From Oxalobacteraceae bacterium (GTDB lineage Bacteria; Pseudomonadota; Gammaproteobacteria; Burkholderiales; Burkholderiaceae_D): a stretch of DNA of 64,000 bases. The notes beneath the pieces were generated by a model. The model was not told the DNA's origin. It did no database searches and saw only the letters and a list, made by a program, of their open reading frames with translations. The DNA is taken from positions 38,190-102,189 of the forward strand of contig JANXTY010000044.1 of the NCBI GenBank assembly GCA_025352145.1, given 5' to 3'. Position 1 is the first letter of the stretch. Each line of letters begins with the position of its first letter. Both the position numbers and the translations under genes were made by a program. This document shows, piece after piece, positions 29,087 through 37,671 of this stretch.

Positions 29087-29530
29087 TTAGTTGCCCCACA
29101 CTTCGGTTGCTTTCACGTAACCACTGAGACCGTCACGATGCTTTACCTTGATCCAGCCTGAGGCGATCGGTTCGGCCAATTCAAGTAACACGTCTTTATC
29201 GACCATCAATACCGTACTGGAAGAATCGTCTGCCGATGCACGAACTTTGAGATTGGCAATACTGGCAACGACATTACGCTTGGGGCTAAGGGCTTTCGAT
29301 TCAATCCATGACAATTCGCCTGTTGCATCACGGACTTTACTCCAATCCCCATAGGCAATAACGACTTCGACAGGCATGCCACGCGGTGCAACGGATATTT
29401 TCCTTCCCTTGAACGAGGGCGCATCGTACATCACCGCTGGCTCCGCACCGACAGATTTGAATTCGAGCGCATGTGCCGCTGCTATACTAAAAAACAATGT
29501 GGCGATGGTAAGCTGGTGCACAAACTTCAT
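29087..29530 (-). CDS. Periplasmic bacterial SH3-domain (SH3b) protein
   Basis: 147 residues from the ATG at 29530, which has AGAAGG 7 nt upstream and opens a signal peptide (MKFVHQLTIATLFFSIAAAHA). Two SH3b-type repeats follow (about 30-85 and 92-145), each with the pattern of a GxxVxVxxxxxxWxKVRD strand; the second has IANLKVRASAD and WIKVKHRDGLSGYVKATEV. Such proteins usually bind cell-wall or surface ligands; no enzyme domain is attached. It lies between secB and gpsA on the same strand. Confidence 0.85.
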   Translation of the reverse strand: MKFVHQLTIATLFFSIAAAHALEFKSVGAEPAVMYDAPSFKGRKISVAPRGMPVEVVIAYGDWSKVRDATGELSWIESKALSPKRNVVASIANLKVRASADDSSSTVLMVDKDVLLELAEPIASGWIKVKHRDGLSGYVKATEVWGN

Positions 29531-29712
29531 ATCCGAACCTTCTTGGTAATGCGATGACCGCATGTGTGGAATCCAAAGGCAAGAGGCTTTAAGAAATTAC
29601 TCCCGCTCTTTCTACATTCTTCACATTTGTAGCCATTACTTATTGCAGACAGTTTTCAGCAAATATAAGGGATACTGCGGTCATCGATCGTTAACTTAAT
29701 GCTTAATGCTTC

Positions 29713-30204
29713 TTAATGCGTTGCACCCGAAGTCTCCGCCGTTACATTGCCAGTCCCATTTGCCAAATTAGCCAAGCGTGCCTGCTGGGTCTGCTGATAT
29801 AGAGATTCAAAATTGATTTCAGACAGATGCACTGCCGGGAAGCCAGCGCGGGTGACAGCATCCGCGATATTGGCTCTTAAGTAAGGGTAGACAATAGCCG
29901 GGCAACCAATACCTAATACAGGGTCCATTTGCTCTTCAGGGATGTTGCGCAATTCAAAAATTCCAGCTTGTTTACCTTCAATTAAAAACAAAATTTTGTC
30001 TTTAATTTTGGCAGTGACTGTGGCCATTACGACTGACTCAAAAAGGCCTTCAGCCAGCGGTTCAGCGGACACGTTGATCGCAACTTCGATGCCCGGCGCT
30101 TCTTGCTCTAAAAATATTGCTGGTGAATTAGGCTGTTCAAGTGATAAATCTTTCAAATAAACACGCTGGATTTGAAATATGGGTTGCAAATTTTCATCAG
30201 ACAT
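29713..30204 (-). CDS. secB: Protein-export chaperone SecB
   Basis: A 163-residue cytosolic chaperone that holds preproteins unfolded and delivers them to Sec[20 protein letters not shown] at the N-terminus is highly conserved, as are [30 protein letters not shown] and [15 protein letters not shown]. Start is the ATG at 30204. An intrinsic-terminator-like hairpin ends only about 20 nt upstream of this start. It is followed on the same strand by the SH3 protein and gpsA. Confidence 0.96.
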   Translation of the reverse strand: MSDENLQPIFQIQRVYLKDLSLEQPNSPAIFLEQEAPGIEVAINVSAEPLAEGLFESVVMATVTAKIKDKILFLIEGKQAGIFELRNIPEEQMDPVLGIGCPAIVYPYLRANIADAVTRAGFPAVHLSEINFESLYQQTQQARLANLANGTGNVTAETSGATH

Positions 30205-30223
30205 CAAGTGCTTTCATTAAGAT

Positions 30224-30247
30224 AAAAAAGAACGGCCTTCGCCGTCC
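30224..30247 (-). terminator. Terminator or attenuator just upstream of secB
   Basis: Minus-strand stem GGACGGC / GCCGTTC with loop GAAG and a TTTTTT run (complement of 30224-30229). It should end the rhodanese-grxC transcript. It lies 20 nt before the secB start. A possible promoter (TTGGCA, 15 bp, TATATT) just upstream would place this hairpin at the very 5' end of a secB mRNA. Confidence 0.75.
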
Positions 30248-30366
30248 AGAGAAATATATACCATTACCACCATTGCCAAAGTACAGTCAGAGCAACCATC
30301 CAATCACTTAAATAAACAACTACGATATGTCATCGTCTCAGATGCGGAGGTAAGAATACTTGAGCA

Positions 30367-30630
30367 TCAAGCGCCTTGCAACAGGCTGTCGAGTTTGCCG
30401 ATACGATCCAATGCAAGCAGATCATCATAGCCGCCAACATGAGTTGTGCCGATATATATCTGCGGCACTGTGCGACGTCCGGTCTTTTGCATCATCACAT
30501 CACGTTGCCCTGGGTCGAGATCAACGCGGATTTTTTCAATATTTTCGATACCCTTTTGTTTCAAAAGACGTTCTGCCATCACGCAGTAGGGGCAAACCGC
30601 AGTGCCATAAAGTACAACATGGGCTGTCAC
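30367..30630 (-). CDS. grxC: Glutaredoxin 3 (GrxC type)
   Basis: 87 residues from a GTG at 30630 preceded by GGAGGTGGAT; the longer open frame runs back into the rhodanese gene. Active site CPYC (Cys13, Cys16), TVPQIYIGTTHVGGYDDL with the cis-Pro, and normal length identify it. It reduces protein disulfides with glutathione. It lies 13 bp after the rhodanese gene and upstream of secB. Confidence 0.94.
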   Translation of the reverse strand: MTAHVVLYGTAVCPYCVMAERLLKQKGIENIEKIRVDLDPGQRDVMMQKTGRRTVPQIYIGTTHVGGYDDLLALDRIGKLDSLLQGA

Positions 30631-30643
30631 ATCCACCTCCGGC

Positions 30644-31048
30644 TCATAGTTTTGCAATGGGCAAACCTTGCCCTTGCCAAGCCTCCAAACCGCCATCAAG
30701 GCTACATGCCTCGCTAAATCCAGCATTCTTAAGCAGGGCTACAGCTTTGGATGAGCGTGTGCCTGTTTGGCAGACAGCAATGACGCGTTTGGATTTGAAT
30801 TTTGCGATTTCAGCCAACTTCTGGGGCAGTTCGGTTAAAGCGATATTTTTCGAATCACGCAAATGGCCGACAGCAAATTCGTCCGGTGCACGAACGTCCA
30901 GAATCAGGCTCTTACCCTGATTGATCAACTGCGTCGCTTCCAATAACGATACTTTGGCACCACGCTTGAGTAGACTAGGTAATAGCAACGCTACCCCCGA
31001 AGTTAGGGCCAATCCAAGTGGAAGAATATTATCAACGATGAATTTCAC
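30644..31048 (-). CDS. Membrane-anchored rhodanese-like protein
   Basis: A 134-residue protein with one N-terminal membrane segment (about 8-26) and a single rhodanese domain. DVRAPDEFAVGHLRDSKNI and the active-site loop VCQTGTRSS (Cys93) are intact, so sulfur or phosphate-mimic chemistry is possible. Its position between gpmA (divergent) and grxC is conserved in Burkholderiales. The true sulfur acceptor is unknown. Confidence 0.9.
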   Translation of the reverse strand: MKFIVDNILPLGLALTSGVALLLPSLLKRGAKVSLLEATQLINQGKSLILDVRAPDEFAVGHLRDSKNIALTELPQKLAEIAKFKSKRVIAVCQTGTRSSKAVALLKNAGFSEACSLDGGLEAWQGQGLPIAKL

Positions 31049-31150
31049 AGGGCTCCAATGGTTTAAGTCAACTCTCTCATTATAAAATAGAAGGCGCTAC
31101 AGCACCTTGAATCCTCTTTCTCACTGCTTATATCATTACTTTCCCCCATT

Positions 31151-31897
31151 ATGTACAAAATTGTATTTATGCGCCACGGCGAGTCCATCTGGAATCTCGA
31201 CAATCGTTTCACGGGCTGGACCGACGTTGATTTAACTGAGCGCGGCGTGAAGGAAGCTGAGCATGCAGGCAAAGTTTTGCAGGAGGCGGGTTTTACTTTC
31301 GACCTCGCTTACACGTCGGTATTAAAACGCGCGATTCGCACCTTATGGGGAACACTCGATGCAATGGATTTGATGTGGTTACCTATCATCCATAACTGGC
31401 GTCTTAATGAGCGTCACTATGGCGCACTGCAAGGTTTGAACAAGGCGGAGACTGCTGCCAAATACGGCGATGAGCAAGTATTAATCTGGCGCCGAAGTTA
31501 TGACACACCACCGTTGCCGCTTGATCCCGCTGATTCCCGCACCTCGTACACCGATCCGCGTTACGCTCGCCTCAAACGAGAAGAAATTCCGCTCACGGAA
31601 TGTTTAAAAGACACAGTTGAACGCGTCATGCCAGCATGGAACGAATCGATAGCTCCTGCCATTCGCGCCGGCAAGAAAATTATTATCTCTGCTCACGGTA
31701 ACAGCTTGCGTGCCATCATCAAAATGTTAGATGGCATCAGTGATGCGGATATCGTTGGGCTCAATATTCCCAATGGGCAGCCTTTGGTGTACGAACTCGA
31801 TGCCGATTTGAAGCCGATTAGGCATTATTATTTGGGCGATACGGCAGCAATAGACGCTGCAATGAAAGCGGTTGCCAGTCAAGGTAAGGCGAAGTAA
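31151..31897 (+). CDS. gpmA: 2,3-bisphosphoglycerate-dependent phosphoglycerate mutase
   Basis: A 248-residue glycolytic enzyme that interconverts 3- and 2-phosphoglycerate. [17 protein letters not shown] with phospho-acceptor His9, [11 protein letters not shown], and the second His in [11 protein letters not shown] are all present. Length equals the family norm. It starts the rightward gpmA-envC-ctpA-moeB series, divergent from the rhodanese gene with about 100 bp between. Confidence 0.97.
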   Translation: MYKIVFMRHGESIWNLDNRFTGWTDVDLTERGVKEAEHAGKVLQEAGFTFDLAYTSVLKRAIRTLWGTLDAMDLMWLPIIHNWRLNERHYGALQGLNKAETAAKYGDEQVLIWRRSYDTPPLPLDPADSRTSYTDPRYARLKREEIPLTECLKDTVERVMPAWNESIAPAIRAGKKIIISAHGNSLRAIIKMLDGISDADIVGLNIPNGQPLVYELDADLKPIRHYYLGDTAAIDAAMKAVASQGKAK

Positions 31898-31901
31898 CAC
31901 C

Positions 31902-33356
31902 TTGTTTTCTTACGCTAAACGCAGTCTGGAATTTGTGGCGGGGAAGCGCAAACACAGAGGCTTTTCTGCTATTGGTTTATTGTCGATTTTAATGTCTGTG
32001 GTGTTTGTTCCGGTACCCGTTACCGCAGCAAAAATAACGGAACGCAGCAAACAAAAAATTGCTGCCGAGGCGGAACGCTCTGATTTGCAAAAAAGAGTGA
32101 GTAACCTCAAGCGTGACATCGATCGTACCGCAGCGGCCAAGGATAGCGTGGCCGATACCCTGGCCCAATCTGAAGCTGCCATCTCGGACGCTAATCGGTC
32201 ACTTTATGACTTGGCCAAAGAGCAAGCAGAAACTATTGCGAAGCTTGAGCGGCTCACGGCGGAACAAAGCAAACTGACCAAGATCGTCACAACCCAACAA
32301 GAACAGTTAGCCCAGCTTATGCGCAAGCAATACGCAGCTGGCAATGAAGATCGTATCAAGCTCCTGCTCTCTGGCGATAACCCCAATCGCATCAGCCGTG
32401 AATTGCAATACATGGTTTATGTGTCACAAGCCCAAGCAGCGCTGATTGCGTCGTTGCAAACGAATCTGCAAGCGATTGAAAAAAATAAGGCCGATACCCA
32501 GAACACAAAGGAAGCGCTGGATGAGATTGTCCAAGAACAACACGGCCAGAAAGCCTTGCTCGAAAAAGAAAAATCCAAGCGTACCGTGCTGCTGTCAAGC
32601 TTATCCCAGAAGCTCGTATCCCAACGTAAGGAGGTGGGTAACCTGGAGCGCGATGAGCAACGTCTGAGCGGTTTAGTTGAAAAACTGGCCCAGCTTATTG
32701 AGGAACAAAAGAAAGCGGATGCCCTGGCCCAGCAAAAACGCCTCGCACTGGCCACGGCGGAGCGGGAGAAATTAGCCAAAAAGCAAGCGGAAAAAAATAC
32801 GGTGCAGTCCGGTCAGAAATCAACGCTATCGAATGCCAAAGCAGGTGCCGGGAAAATTCGCTTGGCTGACCCGATAGACAACGATGAAGCACCCCTTCAA
32901 AAAATTCCTGACAATGACCTCGAAAATAATCTTGTGGCGATTCCCGTTGTTCAGGATGGCCACTTCGCTCATCTGCGAGGCCAGTTGCGCTTGCCGGTTA
33001 GGGGTACGATCACCAGCAAATTCGGTAGTAAGCGCGGCGATGGACCTAGTCTAAAGGGTCTATTTATCCAGGCGAATGAGGGTAGCGAAATTAAAGCCGT
33101 GGCCGCAGGTCGCGTTGTGTTCGCAGATTGGCTGCGGGGGTTTGGCAATCTATTGATTATTGACCACGGCAGTCAATACATGACTGTTTATGGGAACAAT
33201 CAGGTGCTCCTTAAACGCGCTGGAGACATTATCAAGAGCGGGGATGCTGTCGCCAATGCCGGCAATAGCGGCGGAAATGAGCAATCGGGTTTATACTTTG
33301 AGATGCGGCATCAGGGCCGTGCGTTTGATCCCCTCGGTTGGGTAACTATTAGGTAA
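31902..33356 (+). CDS. envC: EnvC-like murein hydrolase activator (degenerate M23/LytM domain)
   Basis: About 484 residues. A signal peptide (core FSAIGLLSILMSVVFVPVPV) is followed by a long coiled coil (about 55-290) and a C-terminal LytM fold. The usual zinc ligands are missing: the first His position reads SLKGLFIQ and the final motif LYFEMRHQG lacks the HxH pair. This matches EnvC, which does not cut peptidoglycan but activates cell-division amidases. No ATG fits well; TTG at 31902, 4 bp after gpmA, or GTG at 31935 are the candidates. It precedes ctpA by 3 bp. Confidence 0.88.
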   Translation: MFSYAKRSLEFVAGKRKHRGFSAIGLLSILMSVVFVPVPVTAAKITERSKQKIAAEAERSDLQKRVSNLKRDIDRTAAAKDSVADTLAQSEAAISDANRSLYDLAKEQAETIAKLERLTAEQSKLTKIVTTQQEQLAQLMRKQYAAGNEDRIKLLLSGDNPNRISRELQYMVYVSQAQAALIASLQTNLQAIEKNKADTQNTKEALDEIVQEQHGQKALLEKEKSKRTVLLSSLSQKLVSQRKEVGNLERDEQRLSGLVEKLAQLIEEQKKADALAQQKRLALATAEREKLAKKQAEKNTVQSGQKSTLSNAKAGAGKIRLADPIDNDEAPLQKIPDNDLENNLVAIPVVQDGHFAHLRGQLRLPVRGTITSKFGSKRGDGPSLKGLFIQANEGSEIKAVAAGRVVFADWLRGFGNLLIIDHGSQYMTVYGNNQVLLKRAGDIIKSGDAVANAGNSGGNEQSGLYFEMRHQGRAFDPLGWVTIR

Positions 33357-33359
33357 AAA

Positions 33360-34820
33360 ATGGGCATTAAACTCAAGAACGTGGGCCTCGTCAGTTTGGG
33401 TATGATCGCTGGCGTGGCGGCGACAGTACAATTTTCAGCATTAGCACAAAAAAATTCCAGCGCCCCTTTACCCCTCGAAGAGTTGCGCCAGTTATCTGAT
33501 GTATTCGGGCTCATAAAATCCGATTATGTCGAACCAGTTGAAGACAAAAAACTCCTGACCGAAGCCATTTCAGGCATGGTCGCCTCACTTGATCCACATT
33601 CAGTCTACCTCGACAAAAAAGCGTTCAAGGAATTGCGCGAGGGTACCGAAGGTAAATTTGTCGGTCTAGGCATTGAAGTAGGGATGGAAGATGGCTACGT
33701 CAAAGTTATTTCTCCGATTGAAGATTCGCCTGCAGATCGTAGTGGCATTAAGGCCGGAGATTTAATTACCCGCTTGGATTCCACTCCGGTGAAGGGGTTG
33801 AGTCTGGATGAAGCCGTCAAAAAAATGCGTGGCGAACCGAAAACGAAAATCACCCTGACAATTGCGCGCAAAGATGAAGACAAACCCATTCTGGTTGTTA
33901 TTACCCGCGAAGAAATTCACGTCCATAGCGTCAAGGGAAAAATTATCGAGCCCGGTTATGCTTGGCTGCGTGTTGCCCAATTCCAGGAACCTACGGTAGA
34001 AGACCTGGCAAAAAAAATTACGTCCCTATATGCACAGGAACCGCAAATAAAGGGACTTGTGCTTGATTTGCGCAATGACCCCGGAGGCGTGCTTCCCGGA
34101 TCGATCGGAGTCTCGGCAGCATTTTTACCTAAAGATGTCGTTGTAGTGACAACTAATGGTCAATTGGCCGAATCAAAACAGACTTTCTATGCGCGGCGAG
34201 AATTTTACGCCGCCAATGCCGTTAGCGATCCGCTGTCCAAGTTACCTGAGGCCATCAGAAATGTTCCGATGGTTGTGTTAGTCAATACCGGTTCTGCTTC
34301 CGCATCAGAAATTGTCGCCGGTGCTTTGCAGGATTACAAACGTGCCATCATCATGGGCAGCCAAACTTTCGGTAAGGGCTCTGTGCAGACTATTCGTCCG
34401 TTGTCCGTTGACACTGCCATTAAATTGACGACGGCCCGTTATTACACGCCGAACGGCCGCTCCATTCAAGCCAAGGGGATTGTGCCTGACATGCTGGTCG
34501 ATGAATATGCCGATGGTGATGGGCTGAATGGTCTGCGTATTCGGGAAGCCGATTTGCAAAAACACTTGAGTAACGATACCGACAAGCAAGCGGGCATCGG
34601 CAAAGAAAAACGCGATGAGCTGGAAGAAGAGCAACGTGTGATCGCATCGGAGAAGAAGCGCAAACACTGGGACTTCGGTAGCAAAGAGGATTTTCAGCTG
34701 GCACAAGCGCTCAATCAATTGAAGGGCTTGCCCGTCCAATTGTCGAAAGCAAAAGACGAAGTGAAAATGGACGATGTGGTCGAGATTAAAGATAAGAGCA
34801 AAGATCTAAAAAAGAAGTAA
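33360..34820 (+). CDS. ctpA: S41 family carboxy-terminal processing protease
   Basis: A 486-residue periplasmic protease. A signal or anchor (about 7-28) precedes a PDZ domain (about 100-172, with GLGIEVGMEDGYVKV and IKAGDLITRLD) and the tail-specific protease domain. The catalytic dyad is Ser316 in GSASASEIV and Lys339 in FGKGS. Pairing with an EnvC-like gene suggests work on cell-envelope hydrolases, as known for Prc/CtpA-type enzymes elsewhere. The C-terminus is Lys/Asp rich. Confidence 0.95.
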   Translation: MGIKLKNVGLVSLGMIAGVAATVQFSALAQKNSSAPLPLEELRQLSDVFGLIKSDYVEPVEDKKLLTEAISGMVASLDPHSVYLDKKAFKELREGTEGKFVGLGIEVGMEDGYVKVISPIEDSPADRSGIKAGDLITRLDSTPVKGLSLDEAVKKMRGEPKTKITLTIARKDEDKPILVVITREEIHVHSVKGKIIEPGYAWLRVAQFQEPTVEDLAKKITSLYAQEPQIKGLVLDLRNDPGGVLPGSIGVSAAFLPKDVVVVTTNGQLAESKQTFYARREFYAANAVSDPLSKLPEAIRNVPMVVLVNTGSASASEIVAGALQDYKRAIIMGSQTFGKGSVQTIRPLSVDTAIKLTTARYYTPNGRSIQAKGIVPDMLVDEYADGDGLNGLRIREADLQKHLSNDTDKQAGIGKEKRDELEEEQRVIASEKKRKHWDFGSKEDFQLAQALNQLKGLPVQLSKAKDEVKMDDVVEIKDKSKDLKKK

Positions 34821-35139
34821 AAAAAGACGTCAAAAATGAAGTATAGAAAGAGCCGGAAAAAAATAATTCTCCTTTTCGATTCCGGGTAAGGTGCTGCACA
34901 GCAGCTTGTCTTTTTGGATGTTGATTTACGTAAAATAGTAGAGTACCTGTTGCGCATGAGTAGGTATGCTTGGGCTATTGCACGATGCGCGTCCTAGAAT
35001 ACGAATTGCGTAAGTCCTACCTAGGCTAGACCTTGCAATGAAGCCTTCATTTTCAGACTCAATTTGCATTGCTCTACTTTAGCCGTTCGTCATGCGAAAG
35101 CAAGCTGCGGGCGGTTTTCTTCAGCACGAGAATTGCCAG
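34821..35139 (+). other. Intergenic region between ctpA and moeB
   Basis: 319 bp. It has a short hairpin GCTGC/GCAGC (34893-34905) followed by TTGTCTTTTT, a weak terminator candidate. No gene supported. Confidence 0.4.
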
Positions 35140-35907
35140 ATGAATGACAACCAGTTGCTACGCTATTCGCGGCACATTCTGTTAGACGAAATTGGCATTG
35201 AAGGCCAACAAAAACTGCTGGCTGCACATGCGCTGGTGATCGGTGTGGGTGGACTTGGTTCTCCAGTCGCGTACTACCTTGCCTCGGCTGGGATTGGTAA
35301 GATCACGCTAGTCGATAACGACACTGTTGACCTCACCAATCTTCAGCGCCAAATTTTGCATACGACGGACCGTATTGGCCAAGCAAAAGCTATATCCGGC
35401 GGGTATGCCCTGGCCCAAATCAATTCAGAAATTGAGATCGTCGCTTTAACGGAACGCGCCGAAGGTGATCGTCTGACTGCATTGGTAAAAAATGCCAGCG
35501 TTGTACTCGATTGCAGCGACAATTTTTCTACCCGCCATGCGATTAATCGTGCCTGCGTAATGCACCATGTCCCTTTGGTATCCGGCGCAGCAATTCGATT
35601 CGATGGGCAAGTGAGCGTATTCGATGCGCGTGATTTGCTGTCGCCGTGTTATTCATGTCTCTTCCCACAGGATCAACATTTTGAGGAAGTGCAGTGCTCG
35701 ACAATGGGTGTATTTGCGCCCTTAGTAGGCATCATCGGTGCCATGCAAGCAGCGGAGGCTTTGAAATTAATTGTTGGCATAGGCCAATCTCTGGCAGGGC
35801 GTTTGATTTTACTGGATGCGCGCAGCATGGAGTGGACCAATATTAAGATTCCTCGTAATGTGGCATGTCCGGTATGCAGTCAGCTAAAGTTTCCAAAGGC
35901 CCCATAG
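35140..35907 (+). CDS. moeB: HesA/MoeB/ThiF family sulfur-carrier adenylyltransferase
   Basis: 255 residues from the ATG at 35140 (MNDNQLLRYSRHILLDEIGIEG), the family's usual start. It has the ATP-binding VIGVGGLGSPVAYYLASAG, TLVDNDTVDLTNLQRQ, VLDCSDNFSTRHAIN and two zinc CxxC pairs (CYSCLFP and CPVCSQL). It adenylates the C-terminal Gly of MoaD or ThiS. The location away from moaD/moaE and thiS leaves both roles open. Last gene of the gpmA-envC-ctpA series. Confidence 0.92.
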   Translation: MNDNQLLRYSRHILLDEIGIEGQQKLLAAHALVIGVGGLGSPVAYYLASAGIGKITLVDNDTVDLTNLQRQILHTTDRIGQAKAISGGYALAQINSEIEIVALTERAEGDRLTALVKNASVVLDCSDNFSTRHAINRACVMHHVPLVSGAAIRFDGQVSVFDARDLLSPCYSCLFPQDQHFEEVQCSTMGVFAPLVGIIGAMQAAEALKLIVGIGQSLAGRLILLDARSMEWTNIKIPRNVACPVCSQLKFPKAP

Positions 35908-35911
35908 AATT

Positions 35912-35935
35912 GGGGAGGGCAGAGTATCCCTTCCC
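35912..35935. terminator. Hairpin between convergent moeB and dgkA
   Basis: Stem GGGGAGGG / CCCTTCCC (8 pairs with one G-U) and an 8-nt loop. It has no T-run on either strand, so termination is only plausible from its position between two convergent stops. Confidence 0.4.
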
Positions 35936-35938
35936 AGA

Positions 35939-36349
35939 TCAATAAAAGCGATTTACGAGAACAACCCCCCATGCACCGGATGCCAGGAGGCAAGCCAGGA
36001 ACACTGCGGCGCTGCCGAAATCTTTGGCATTTTTGGAGAGGCTGTGACGTTCAAGCGAGACGCGATCAACCACGGCTTCGATCGCAGAATTAATTAGTTC
36101 AATGATCAAAATGAGAATGAGAACCGCGATCAATAGCAGCTTCTCGAATGCGGAGATTCTTAACAATAATGCAGTGACTACGCCAACGATGACGAGTACC
36201 GATTCTTGACGAAATGCGTGCTCGTTTTTCCACGCGGATTTGAAACCGTCAAGCGAATAAAGGAATGCAGAGAAAATTCGTTTCAGACCACTTTTACTTT
36301 TGAACTGGCTAATGGGGTTTTCGACATCACTCATAAGATATTCATTCAT
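35939..36349 (-). CDS. dgkA: Diacylglycerol kinase (prokaryotic DgkA type)
   Basis: A 136-residue integral membrane kinase with three hydrophobic segments. FSAFLYSLDGFKSAWKNEHAFRQE and the signature ELINSAIEAVVDRVSLERH identify the family; the KNAKDFGSAAVFLA segment follows. It phosphorylates diacylglycerol in the inner membrane. The ATG at 36334 (MSDVENP) is an alternative start. Confidence 0.93.
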   Translation of the reverse strand: MNEYLMSDVENPISQFKSKSGLKRIFSAFLYSLDGFKSAWKNEHAFRQESVLVIVGVVTALLLRISAFEKLLLIAVLILILIIELINSAIEAVVDRVSLERHSLSKNAKDFGSAAVFLACLLASGAWGVVLVNRFY

Positions 36350-36358
36350 TTATTTTGA

Positions 36359-36730
36359 TCATTTGCCTGTTGGACATTGTTCTGAAACATCCACGGCAGT
36401 TTTTGTGAGGTGGCCACATGTCGTGCCAAACACCCACAAAGCAATTTCTGTTTTACTGTTTCTTTCGTTGAAGTAGGAACAATCCCAAGGCGGAATTTTA
36501 ACAGGCAAACGGATGGGGAATAGTCCACGAAGCATTGAAATGACAAATACATAGCCTTTACGGGCATCGCCGTTATCACTCAGTATTTTAGATGTATTGA
36601 AAACATCATACTGCCAACTTTTGGAAGAACAGAGTTGGCACCGGAATGAGTGCGGCACCTTTATTCGCTTGGCAATTTTCCAGAATTTGATATTACTTTC
36701 CACATTATGGTATAAACACATTGCCGACAT
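36359..36730 (-). CDS. Possible cysteine-containing hypothetical protein
   Basis: A 123-codon frame between dgkA and the IclR gene with balanced codon use. It holds CQLC at about residues 31-34 and further Cys (WDC, TTCGH, QCP), which might form a small metal site. No family recognised. Against it: no clear Shine-Dalgarno, and its start overlaps the likely IclR promoter region. Confidence 0.35.
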   Translation of the reverse strand: MSAMCLYHNVESNIKFWKIAKRIKVPHSFRCQLCSSKSWQYDVFNTSKILSDNGDARKGYVFVISMLRGLFPIRLPVKIPPWDCSYFNERNSKTEIALWVFGTTCGHLTKTAVDVSEQCPTGK

Positions 36731-36752
36731 TTTTCAATGCAAGAGCCCAGGT

Positions 36753-37541
36753 ATGCCAACAGACCATCTTCCAGAAAATAATAAGACTTCCATTCAAGTT
36801 ATTGAGCGAATGGTTGCGTTGCTCGATGCGTTAGCGAATTATTCCGATCCAGTCAGCCTCAAGGAATTATCGAAGGTCACCGCTTTGCATCCTTCAACAG
36901 CGCATCGGATCTTGAATGATATGGTTCTCACACGCTTTGTTGACCGGATTGAGCCAGGAGCCTATCGTTTAGGCATGCGGCTGCTAGAACTGGGTAATAT
37001 CGTTAAAAGCCGTTTGAACGTGCGGGAAGCTGCCCTTGAGTGGATGCGGGCATTACATAAAACTACGCATCAAACTATCAATCTTTCAGTTCGGCAAAAC
37101 GACGAAATCGTCTATATTGACCGTGCATTTTCAGAACGTTCTGGTATGCAAGTGGTACGTGCTATAGGGGGAAGGGCGCCGTTACACCTTACCTCGACAG
37201 GCAAGCTTTTCCTATCAGTGGATGACGTTCCTGCCGTGCGTGCCTACGCCACGCGCAGTGGATTGGCGGGGCATAACAAAAATTCAATTACCGATTTAGC
37301 GAAGCTTGAGCGAGAACTCAGCCTGGTACGTTCTCGTGGTTATGCTCGCGATAACGAAGAACTCGAACTGGGGGTGCGTTGCATGGCTGCGGGAATAAGG
37401 GATGATTCTGGAAAATTGATTGCAGGTTTGTCGATCTCGGCACCAGCGGATCGACTGCAAGATGAATGGCTCAATGATCTGATTAAAACGGCCAATCAAA
37501 TTTCTTCTACTTTGGGGTATGTGGCGCAGGACACTGTTTGA
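36753..37541 (+). CDS. IclR-family transcriptional regulator
   Basis: 262 residues from the ATG at 36753; the frame open from 36597 lies in promoter sequence (TTGATA, 18 bp, TATAAA around 36689-36718). The N-terminal winged helix (about 18-78: SLKELSKVTALHPSTAHRILNDM) precedes the IclR effector domain with VYIDRAFSERSGMQVVRAIGGRAPLHLTSTGK and GYARDNEELELGVRCMAAGIRD. The target is unknown; the adjacent genes (dgkA, pbpG) are not typical IclR targets. A GAAGCAC/GTGCTTC hairpin at 37547-37564 follows the stop. Confidence 0.92.
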   Translation: MPTDHLPENNKTSIQVIERMVALLDALANYSDPVSLKELSKVTALHPSTAHRILNDMVLTRFVDRIEPGAYRLGMRLLELGNIVKSRLNVREAALEWMRALHKTTHQTINLSVRQNDEIVYIDRAFSERSGMQVVRAIGGRAPLHLTSTGKLFLSVDDVPAVRAYATRSGLAGHNKNSITDLAKLERELSLVRSRGYARDNEELELGVRCMAAGIRDDSGKLIAGLSISAPADRLQDEWLNDLIKTANQISSTLGYVAQDTV

Positions 37542-37671
37542 CGAGCGAAGCACACTAGTGCTTCATCCCCAATAGGCTGGAATAATGTAGGCTGGATTAA
37601 GGTCAGATTACTTTATTGGTCCAGTTTTTATCATCGCTCGTATGCTAGTAATTGCGCCAAACCCAAGAGCA

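Noticed and set aside
37547..37564. Terminator after the IclR gene
   Set aside because: GAAGCAC/GTGCTTC is a perfect 7-bp hairpin but has no T-run; kept only as a note in the IclR entry.
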